NCBI GenBank assembly: GCA_035286745.1
Contig: DATECU010000149.1
Coordinates: 1 to 13,688 of the forward strand
DNA length: 13,688 bases
From: DATECU01 sp035286745
Lineage (GTDB): Bacteria > Acidobacteriota > Vicinamibacteria > Fen-336
Direction: 5' to 3'
Both the position numbers and the translations under genes were made by a program. Positions within the stretch are counted from its first letter, which is position 1. Every line of letters starts with the position of its first letter. The notes under the pieces were generated by a model that saw only the letters and a list, made by a program, of their open reading frames with translations, did no database searches and was not told the origin of the DNA. Positions 6,277 to 11,992 of this stretch are shown here, one piece after another.

Positions 6277-6309
6277 CCCGAGCCCGGAACCGGAGCGTCC
6301 GGGCTCGGG
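6277..6309 (+). terminator. 12-bp GC hairpin after the FKBP gene
   Basis: CCCGAGCCCGGA (6277-6288) and TCCGGGCTCGGG (6298-6309) form a perfect 12-bp stem with a 9-base loop, nine bases after the FKBP stop. Only a loose pyrimidine stretch (CTTCTTT near 6327) follows instead of a proper T run. It may be a weak terminator or a processing/attenuation hairpin between the FKBP gene and sucC. Confidence 0.6.
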
Positions 6310-6343
6310 AGCCGCACCCGGACAGGCTTCTTTGGAGGCGACG

Positions 6344-7519
6344 TTGAAGATTCACGAATACCAAGGCAAGGCGGTGTTGGCCTCCTTCGGGCTGACGGTT
6401 CCCCGAGGCAAGGTGGCCTACAAGGCGGCTCAGGCCGTCGAGAACGGGAAGGAGCTGGGCTTCCCGGTGGTGGTGAAGGCGCAGATCCACGCCGGGGGCC
6501 GGGGCAAGGGCGGTGGCGTCAAGGTGGCGAAGAACGCCGAGGACTGCGAGGCGATCGCCAAGGCCATGCTGGGCATGACGCTCAGGACCCACCAAACGGG
6601 ACCCGAGGGAAGAATCGTCAGGCGCTTGCTGATCGAGGAGGGCATGAACCTCGAAGGCGCCCGCGAGATGTATCTGGCGATCATCCTGGATCGGGCCAGC
6701 GGCTGCCCGGTGGTGATGGCCTCCTCGCAGGGTGGAATGGACATCGAGGAGGTCGCCGCCAAGGACCCCTCGGCGATCCTGAAGGAGGTCGTGAACCCCG
6801 CGGTCGGCCTGCAGCCGTTTCAGGCCCGCAAGCTGGCCTTTGGCCTGGGCCTGCCTGCCGCGGTGCTCGGCAAGGCGGTGACCTTCATGCAGGCGCTCTA
6901 CCGGGCTTTCGAGGGCCTGGACGCCTCGCTGGTCGAGATCAACCCGTTCCTCTACACCAAGGACGGCGCGCTCCTGGCGCTCGACGCCAAGGTGAACCTG
7001 GACGACAACGCGCTCTACCGCCATTCCGACTTGCTGGAGCTGCGCGATCTCGACGAAGAGGCGGCCCTGGAGGTCGAGGCCTCGAAGTTCAGCCTGAACT
7101 ACATCAAGCTGGAGGGCGGCGCGGTGGGCTGCATGGTGAACGGGGCCGGCCTGGCCATGGCTACCATGGACATCATCAAGCTGGCCGGCGGCAGCCCCGC
7201 CAACTTCCTGGACGTGGGCGGGGGCGCCAGCGCGGAGCAGATCCGAAACGCCTTCCGCATCCTGCTGGCCGATCCCGACGTGAAGGCGGTGCTCATCAAC
7301 ATCTTCGGCGGCATCCTGCGCTGCGACGTGCTGGCCGAGGGCGTCATCGCCGCGGTCAAGGAGCTGAACGTCAAGGTGCCGGTGGTGATCCGCATGAAGG
7401 GCAACAACGAGGAGAAGGGCAAGGCCATGCTCAAGGAGTCGGGCCTCAACTTCGAGACCGCCGACAACATGACCGAAGCCGCTCAGAAGGCGGTCGCCGC
7501 GGCAGGAGGCAAGCGATGA
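6344..7519 (+). CDS. sucC: Succinyl-CoA synthetase (ADP/GDP-forming) beta subunit
   Basis: A 391-residue beta subunit of the TCA-cycle enzyme that converts succinyl-CoA to succinate while making ATP or GTP. It opens with the family's standard KIHEYQGK. An ATP-grasp domain follows (GFPVVVKAQIHAGGRGKGGGV at about 38-58; LVEINPFL with the metal-binding Glu and Asn near 200), then the CoA-ligase domain (NFLDVGGGAS near 288 and NIFGGILRCDVLAEG near 320). The start is TTG at 6344: GGAGG lies six bases before it and the product then begins exactly where homologues do. A TTG four codons upstream overlaps that ribosome site. Length is close to the usual 388. The stop overlaps the sucD start by four bases, so translation is coupled. 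Confidence 0.97.
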   Translation: MKIHEYQGKAVLASFGLTVPRGKVAYKAAQAVENGKELGFPVVVKAQIHAGGRGKGGGVKVAKNAEDCEAIAKAMLGMTLRTHQTGPEGRIVRRLLIEEGMNLEGAREMYLAIILDRASGCPVVMASSQGGMDIEEVAAKDPSAILKEVVNPAVGLQPFQARKLAFGLGLPAAVLGKAVTFMQALYRAFEGLDASLVEINPFLYTKDGALLALDAKVNLDDNALYRHSDLLELRDLDEEAALEVEASKFSLNYIKLEGGAVGCMVNGAGLAMATMDIIKLAGGSPANFLDVGGGASAEQIRNAFRILLADPDVKAVLINIFGGILRCDVLAEGVIAAVKELNVKVPVVIRMKGNNEEKGKAMLKESGLNFETADNMTEAAQKAVAAAGGKR

Positions 7520-8385
7520 GCGTCCTGGTGGGCAAGAACACGCGGCTCCTGGTCCAGGGGATGGGCAAGCACGGGACCTTCCACGCCATCGGCTGCCGTG
7601 ACTACGGGACCAACGTGGTGGGCGGCGTCAGCCCCGGCAAGGGCGGCACCACCACCGAGGGCTTCCCGCTCTTCGACAGCGTGAGCGAGGCGGTGCGCAA
7701 GACGGGAGCCAACACCTCGGTGGTCTTCGTGCCGCCGCCGGGCGCTGCCGACGCCATCATGGAGGCGGCGGACGCGGGCATCGCGGTCGTGGTGTGCATC
7801 ACCGAGGGCATTCCGACGCTGGACATGGTGAAGGCCGCCCAGTTTCTGAAGGGCCGTCCCACCCGGTTGATCGGGCCCAACTGCCCGGGGATCATCTCGC
7901 CGGGAGAGAAGTGCAAGATCGGCATCATGCCCGGCCACATTCATCTGGGTGGCTCGGTAGGCGTCGTCAGCCGCAGCGGGACCCTCACCTACGAGGCGGT
8001 GGCCCAGCTCACCGAGCTGGGGATCGGCCAGTCCACCTGCATCGGCATCGGCGGCGATCCCATCATCGGCACCAACCACACCGATGCGCTCCGGTTGTTT
8101 GGCGACGATCCCGACACCAAGGCCATCGTGATGATCGGTGAGATCGGGGGCAGCGCGGAGGAGGAAGCCGCCGCCTTCGTGAAGCAGAACGTCAAGAAGC
8201 CGGTGGTGGGCTTCATCGCCGGCCAGACGGCGCCCCCGGGCCGGCGCATGGGCCACGCCGGCGCCATCATCGCGGGGGGCAAGGGCACCGCCGCCGAGAA
8301 GATGAAGGCCATGCAGGAGGCCGGGATCCAAGTGGTCAAGTCGCCCGCCGACATCGGCGCGGCGCTGGCCAAGGCGATCAAGTAG
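7516..8385 (+). CDS. sucD: Succinyl-CoA synthetase alpha subunit
   Basis: A 289-residue alpha subunit, the same length as the E. coli protein. The N-terminal CoA-binding Rossmann domain is visible (GKNTRLLVQGMGKHGTFH, then GGVSPGKGGT), with the GPNCPGIISP motif near residue 119 and VSRSGTLTYE near 153. The active-site histidine that carries the phosphate is in MGHAGAIIAGG (His247). It forms the catalytic complex with SucC. The ATG overlaps the sucC stop as ATGA at 7516-7519, the classic coupling that keeps the two subunits equal. All key residues are present. Confidence 0.97.
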   Translation: MSVLVGKNTRLLVQGMGKHGTFHAIGCRDYGTNVVGGVSPGKGGTTTEGFPLFDSVSEAVRKTGANTSVVFVPPPGAADAIMEAADAGIAVVVCITEGIPTLDMVKAAQFLKGRPTRLIGPNCPGIISPGEKCKIGIMPGHIHLGGSVGVVSRSGTLTYEAVAQLTELGIGQSTCIGIGGDPIIGTNHTDALRLFGDDPDTKAIVMIGEIGGSAEEEAAAFVKQNVKKPVVGFIAGQTAPPGRRMGHAGAIIAGGKGTAAEKMKAMQEAGIQVVKSPADIGAALAKAIK

Positions 8386-8398
8386 CCAACGAACATCG

Positions 8399-8410
8399 AC
8401 CACATGTGGT
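8399..8410. repeat. 12-base perfect palindrome between sucD and ndk
   Basis: ACCACATGTGGT is a perfect palindrome without a central gap. It lies 13 bases after the sucD stop and 21 bases before the ndk start. It is too short for a terminator and might be a protein site or chance. Confidence 0.25.
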
Positions 8411-8431
8411 GAATTGGCGAGGAGCTGGGAG

Positions 8432-8845
8432 TTGAAGGAAAGAACGTTCTCGATCATCAAGCCGGATGCGGTTGCGGCCAAGCAGGCGGGCGAGATCCTG
8501 GCCAGGCTCGAAAAGGCAGGGTTCGCGGTTCTGGCCCTACGGATGCGGAGTCTGACCCGCAAGGAGGCAGAAGGCTTCTACCACGTCCACCGCGAGCGCC
8601 CCTTCTTTGGCAGCCTGTGCGACTTCATGTCCTCGGGGCCCTGCATCACCATGGTGCTGGAGGGCGAGAACGCCATCTCCCGGCTGCGGGAGATCATGGG
8701 CGCCACCGACCCGGCCAAGGCGGCGGCGGGGACCATTCGCAAGGACTTCGCCTCGTCGATCGAGGCCAACGTGATCCACGGCTCCGACGGGCCGGACACC
8801 GCCCGCTTCGAGATCGGCTACTTCTTCCCGGGTATCGAGCTCTAG
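8432..8845 (+). CDS. ndk: Nucleoside diphosphate kinase
   Basis: A 137-residue enzyme that moves the gamma phosphate between nucleoside triphosphates and diphosphates through a phosphohistidine. It opens with KERTFSIIKPDAV, and the active-site region NVIHGSDGPDTARFEIGYFF gives the phosphorylated His116; RPFFGSLCDFMSSGP lines the nucleotide site. The start is TTG at 8432, with AGGAG seven bases upstream; a TTG six codons earlier would place extra residues that homologues lack. The gene follows sucD by 46 bases, and the association makes sense: the kinase can exchange the ATP or GTP made by succinyl-CoA synthetase. Its stop codon shares the bases CTAG with the stop of the convergent exported protein. 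There is no room for a terminator between them. Confidence 0.96.
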   Translation: MKERTFSIIKPDAVAAKQAGEILARLEKAGFAVLALRMRSLTRKEAEGFYHVHRERPFFGSLCDFMSSGPCITMVLEGENAISRLREIMGATDPAKAAAGTIRKDFASSIEANVIHGSDGPDTARFEIGYFFPGIEL

Positions 8846-9306
8846 TTGGCGCAGGCGCCGGCGACGACCTTCTCCTCCGCGTAGCAGAACTTGGCGAGAG
8901 TGTCGTCGGTCTTCTTGCCGAACTCGTGCAGGACGAAGGTCAGGTCGCAGACCGTAGGCTTGTCCTTGAGGCCCGCCCTGATGAAAAGGGGAGCCTTCGC
9001 CACCGCCGTGTCGCCGGCCTTCATGGTCTTGAGCCTGACATCGAAGGCGGTCATGCGGTCGCTGACTGAGCGTTCGCCGGCCTTGCACGACGCCTCGATC
9101 TTCACCCGCCTGTTGCCGGCGATCTCCTCGGCGAGCTTGGCGATGAAGGTCACGTTGATGTAGTGGTCGCCTTTGTTGGCCCCCAGGGCGTTGACCCTGT
9201 GGATGACGTTCACCTCGCTGACAGCGATCTTGGCTTCTTCGGTGGCCGGGGCTTCGCCTCCAAGGGCCACCAGGCAGGCGAACGAGAGCAGGGCAAGAAT
9301 GGGCAC
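8842..9306 (-). CDS. Exported four-cysteine protein A (unrecognised, paralogue of the 9494-9946 product)
   Basis: A 154-residue protein of unknown function. It begins with a hydrophobic signal-like stretch (PILALLSFACLVALGG) ending near APA, so it is probably exported to the periplasm or beyond; the N-terminus lacks the usual positive charge. The mature part is mostly beta-like and has cysteines in SCKAGER, TVCDLTF, KFCYAEE and near the C-terminus (GACAN), at positions matching the neighbour's, which suggests two disulfide bonds. Shared blocks with the neighbour include KGDHYINV, CKAGER, the C-x6-LHEFGKK region and FCY. The start is GTG at 9306 with AAGGAGG seven bases upstream; the frame extends further but without a ribosome site. 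It has its own promoter-like element at 9377-9391. Confidence 0.85.
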   Translation of the reverse strand: MPILALLSFACLVALGGEAPATEEAKIAVSEVNVIHRVNALGANKGDHYINVTFIAKLAEEIAGNRRVKIEASCKAGERSVSDRMTAFDVRLKTMKAGDTAVAKAPLFIRAGLKDKPTVCDLTFVLHEFGKKTDDTLAKFCYAEEKVVAGACAN

Positions 9307-9376
9307 GGGGCGGCCTCCTTCCGGCTCACCCCGCAGGACCGGGGCGCCGATCCTGTCCCGGGGGGAGGGAGCCTCG

Positions 9377-9391
9377 ATCATAGCCCACCTG
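9377..9391 (-). promoter_or_regulatory. Promoter element of exported protein A
   Basis: The minus strand reads CAGGTGGGC then TATGAT (five of six to TATAAT). The -10 box ends 70 bases before the GTG at 9306. An almost identical element stands before the paralogue. No TTGACA-like -35 box is visible, so the CAGGTGGG block may take its place or bind a regulator. Confidence 0.6.
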
Positions 9392-9427
9392 GGCCGGGGC
9401 CTGTCGGGGGAAGCGCGGGTCGGCGCC

Positions 9428-9469
9428 AAAAAGGAAAGGCCGGGCGGCTGACTGGGGCCGACCGGCCTT
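9428..9469 (-). terminator. Intrinsic terminator after exported protein B
   Basis: On the minus strand AAGGCCGG (9469-9462) pairs with CCGGCCTT (9443-9436), a perfect 8-bp stem with a longer inner loop that can pair further (CGGC/GCCG). The descending arm runs into TTTCCTTTTT. It starts 25 bases after the stop at 9494, so it should end transcription of protein B before protein A. Confidence 0.75.
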
Positions 9470-9493
9470 CAAACCGTTGGATTCCGCCGCCGA

Positions 9494-9946
9494 CTACTCG
9501 CAGTCGCCTTCCGACACCTTGCCGTCGCGGTAGCAGAAGGTGGCGATGGGCTTGTCCCCGTATTTCCTGCCAAAGGTGTGGAGCTCGAAGCGCATCTTGC
9601 ACTGGTCGATCTCGTCCTGGACGCGATCACTCATGAAGAGGGTGGCGCTCCCGTCCTTGCTGTCGCCCTTGCTCATTCGCTGCACCGAGATGCCGGTGAA
9701 GCTGTCGGTGCGGAGCGTCCGGTCGCCAGCCTTGCAGGTGGCATTGATCTGGAGGGACTTCTTGGAGGTGATGTACTCCTCGACCGTGAAGTTGAACTTC
9801 ACGGAGAGGTAGTGGGTGCCCTTGGTCGAGCTGACCTTGGGGAGCACCCGAACGTCGCTGATGGTGGCCTCGTTGGCCGCTGTCGCCGTGAAAGCGATTC
9901 CGAGGGCCAGGGCGCAGGTGGCCCCAAGCGTGGCACGAACGCGCAT
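9494..9946 (-). CDS. Exported four-cysteine protein B (unrecognised, paralogue of the 8842-9306 product)
   Basis: A 150-residue protein of unknown function with a clear signal peptide: basic start MRVR, hydrophobic core (ATLGATCALALGIAF) and a likely cleavage site after TATA. The mature part carries the same cysteine pattern as protein A: TCKAGDR, QCKMRF, FCYRDG and a C-terminal GDCE. It also shares KGTHYLSV, a VQRMSKGD/RLKTMKAGD block, and CKMRFELHTFGRK against CDLTFVLHEFGKK. The start is ATG at 9946 with AAGGAG eight bases upstream; an upstream open frame to 10150 crosses the promoter and is unlikely. The gene has its own promoter element and a terminator, so it is probably transcribed alone. 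I cannot assign a fold or function. A small disulfide-bonded beta protein in the cell envelope is the most that can be inferred. Confidence 0.87.
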   Translation of the reverse strand: MRVRATLGATCALALGIAFTATAANEATISDVRVLPKVSSTKGTHYLSVKFNFTVEEYITSKKSLQINATCKAGDRTLRTDSFTGISVQRMSKGDSKDGSATLFMSDRVQDEIDQCKMRFELHTFGRKYGDKPIATFCYRDGKVSEGDCE

Positions 9947-10015
9947 TTGGTTGACTCCTTGAATGGGTGGATACCAAAACCGGGGAGCGAACCGCCGCCC
10001 CCGAAATCGACCCCT

Positions 10016-10030
10016 ATCATAACCCACCTG
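10016..10030 (-). promoter_or_regulatory. Promoter element of exported protein B
   Basis: The minus strand reads CAGGTGGGT then TATGAT, matching the element before protein A in 14 of 15 bases. The -10 box ends 69 bases before the ATG at 9946. It lies in the 218-base divergent gap before dcd; the rest of that gap shows only the dcd ribosome site. Confidence 0.6.
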
Positions 10031-10164
10031 TCCAGTGTGCAGGATCACAAGTCGAAAGGCGCTCACGTTACGGCGGCGGGGGCCAGGGGGCAGGGGCGCC
10101 GGTTGCGCAGGCGGGCGGCCCGTGAAATCCTTGGCGGCCACTCGAGGCAAGGGAGGCTCTCAAG

Positions 10165-10719
10165 ATGGCCATCAAGTCGGACCGCTGGATCCGGCGCATG
10201 GCGCTGGAGCAGGGGATGATCGAGCCCTTCTGCGAGGAGCAGGTGCGCGCCGGCGTCGTGTCCTACGGGCTCAGCTCCTACGGCTACGACGTCCGGATCG
10301 CCGACGAGTTCAAGATCTTCACCAACATCAACTCCACCATCGTCGACCCCAAGCAGTTCGACCCCCGATCTTTCGTGGACTTCAGGGGCGACGTCTGCAT
10401 CATCCCGCCCAACTCGTTCGCCCTGGCTCGGACCGTGGAGTACTTCCGCATCCCGCGCAACGTGCTCACCGTCTGCGTGGGCAAGTCCACCTATGCGCGC
10501 TGCGGGATCATCGTGAACGTGACCCCGTTCGAGCCGGAGTGGGAAGGGATCGTGACCCTGGAGGTCTCCAACACCACCCCGCTGCCGGCGAAGATCTACG
10601 CCAACGAGGGCATTGCTCAGGTCTTGTTCTTCGAAGGCGATGAGCCCTGCGAGACGTCCTACGCCGACAAGCGGGGCAAGTACCAGGCGCAGCAGGGGCT
10701 CACGCTCCCCAAGCTGTAG
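10165..10719 (+). CDS. dcd: dCTP deaminase
   Basis: A 184-residue member of the dCTP deaminase/dUTPase fold. It turns dCTP into dUTP (or dUMP in bifunctional forms) as a step toward dTMP. Visible motifs are SSYGYDVRIADEF (38-49), the phosphate-binding GKSTYARCGI (106-115), PFEPEWEG (121-128), and TLEVSNTTPLPAKIYANEGIAQ (131-152) with Glu133 as the likely catalytic base. Length is normal. GGGAGG lies eight bases before the ATG. The sequence does not let me separate the deaminase-only form from the bifunctional one. It leads a same-strand run with the ornithine cyclodeaminase-like gene 44 bases downstream. Confidence 0.95.
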   Translation: MAIKSDRWIRRMALEQGMIEPFCEEQVRAGVVSYGLSSYGYDVRIADEFKIFTNINSTIVDPKQFDPRSFVDFRGDVCIIPPNSFALARTVEYFRIPRNVLTVCVGKSTYARCGIIVNVTPFEPEWEGIVTLEVSNTTPLPAKIYANEGIAQVLFFEGDEPCETSYADKRGKYQAQQGLTLPKL

Positions 10720-10763
10720 CCTTCGCCGAACGCAAGCTGTCGGCAACGAGCGAGGTAACAGCC

Positions 10764-11981
10764 ATGGTCCAAGAGACGGTGACGATGGAAGGCCACCTGA
10801 TCGACTCCGACATCCTGCGCCGCGCCTTCGCGCGGATCGTGGGGGACGGGGGCGAGTTCGAGATCCAGGAGTTCCGGGTCGGCAAGACCAACGCCCAGCC
10901 GTCCTTCGTCAGCCTGGCGGTGAAGGCCAGGGACCCTCAGGTGCTCGACCAGATCCTCCAGGAGCTTTCGTACCTGGGGGCCACCACGGAGCTGGGCGAC
11001 GCTCGCTTTGCGCCGGCGGAGGCGGACGGGATCCTGCCCGACGAGTTCTACTCCAGCAGCAACTTCGACACCTTCGTGCGGGTCGAGGGCCAGTGGCACG
11101 CGGCCAAGGATCAGAAGATGGACTCGGCCCTGGTGCTGCGCGAGGGCGCGCCCTGCTGCGTGAAGCAGGGGCTGGTGAGGAAGGGCGAGCCGGTGGCTTT
11201 GCGAGGTCCCGGCATCCGGGTGCGACCGCCGGAGCGCAGCCGGGACTTCTCGGTCTTCGGCTTCATGAGCAACGACATCTCGGCGGAGATCAACAAGGGC
11301 ATTGCCATCACCGGGACCGCCCGGGAGCTGAAGAAGGCCCGGGCGGCGGGGGAGAAGATCGTGGTGGTGCCCGGCCCGGCGGTGGTCCACTCGGGAGGCG
11401 ATCTCGCGCTCGCCCGCTTGGTGCGGGCGGGCTGGGTGGACGTGCTGCTCACCGGCAACGCCTTCGCCGTCCACGACCTGGAGAAGTCGATCTTGAAGAC
11501 CAGCCTGGGGGTCTGCCAGATGAGCGGGCGGGCCGTGGAGGGGGGCAGCCGCAATCACCTGTTCGCCATCAACGCCGTGAACCGTGTGGGTGGCATCCGT
11601 CAGGCGGTGGAGAGCGGGCTGGTCAACTCGGGGGTGATGTTCGAGCTGGTCAGGCGGGGCACTCCCTTCGTGCTGGCGGCGTCGATCCGGGACGATGGGC
11701 CGCTCAAGGACGTGATCACCGACACCGTGGCGGCGCAGAAGGCCTACCTGGAGGCGCTGCGCGGCGCCGGGGTGTGCCTGATGCTGGCCTCCGCCCTTCA
11801 CTCCATCGCGGTCGGCAACCTGCTGCCGGCGCGGGTCAAGACGGTGTGCGTGGACATGACCGAGTCGGTGCCGGTGAAGCTCTCGAACCGGGGCAGCATG
11901 CAAGCCATCGGTCTGGTCACCGACGTCGGCTTCTTCCTGGAACGCCTGGAGGCGGAACTTGCAGCGGGCGTAGCGCGCTAG
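10764..11981 (+). CDS. LOR/SDH-domain protein, archaeal-type ornithine cyclodeaminase family (TIGR00300)
   Basis: A 405-residue protein. Residues 7-105 match the LOR/SDH conserved region (MEGHLIDSDILRRAF, RVGKTNAQPSF, then a ligand-binding-like alpha/beta stretch), and residues 110-400 form the NAD-binding part typical of TIGR00300 proteins, with VPGPAVVHSGG, LTGNAFAVHDLEKS and SIRDDGPLKDVITDT. Archaeal members and the C-terminal half of cyanobacterial AgrE/ArgZ convert ornithine to proline and ammonia with bound NAD. It lacks the N-terminal arginine dihydrolase part of the cyanobacterial fusion. It is unrelated in sequence to the usual bacterial ornithine cyclodeaminase. GAGG lies eight bases before the ATG. 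The family match is firm; the activity here is inferred. Confidence 0.85.
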   Translation: MVQETVTMEGHLIDSDILRRAFARIVGDGGEFEIQEFRVGKTNAQPSFVSLAVKARDPQVLDQILQELSYLGATTELGDARFAPAEADGILPDEFYSSSNFDTFVRVEGQWHAAKDQKMDSALVLREGAPCCVKQGLVRKGEPVALRGPGIRVRPPERSRDFSVFGFMSNDISAEINKGIAITGTARELKKARAAGEKIVVVPGPAVVHSGGDLALARLVRAGWVDVLLTGNAFAVHDLEKSILKTSLGVCQMSGRAVEGGSRNHLFAINAVNRVGGIRQAVESGLVNSGVMFELVRRGTPFVLAASIRDDGPLKDVITDTVAAQKAYLEALRGAGVCLMLASALHSIAVGNLLPARVKTVCVDMTESVPVKLSNRGSMQAIGLVTDVGFFLERLEAELAAGVAR

Positions 11982-11984
11982 AAT
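11979..11984 (+). promoter_or_regulatory. TAGAAT -10-like box directly before the Ppx/GppA start
   Basis: TAGAAT lies eight bases before the ATG at 11993, and its first three bases are the stop codon of the preceding gene. TTGCAG upstream is only 14 bases away, too close for a good -35 box. No ribosome site is visible. A leaderless or near-leaderless transcript is possible. Confidence 0.4.
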
Positions 11985-11992
11985 CCGCGCCG

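Noticed and set aside
5444..7024. Long minus-strand open frame of 526 codons opposite the FKBP gene and sucC
   Set aside because: It is a high-GC antisense shadow, rich in Leu, Arg, Gly and His. The plus-strand frames have unmistakable conserved motifs.
7483..8562. Minus-strand open frame of 359 codons opposite sucD and ndk
   Set aside because: It is an antisense shadow of a conserved gene pair, with no ribosome site or domain.
10613..11992. Plus-strand extension of the Ppx/GppA frame upstream of its ATG
   Set aside because: This part overlaps the ornithine cyclodeaminase-like gene in another frame and is low-complexity Gly/Arg sequence.
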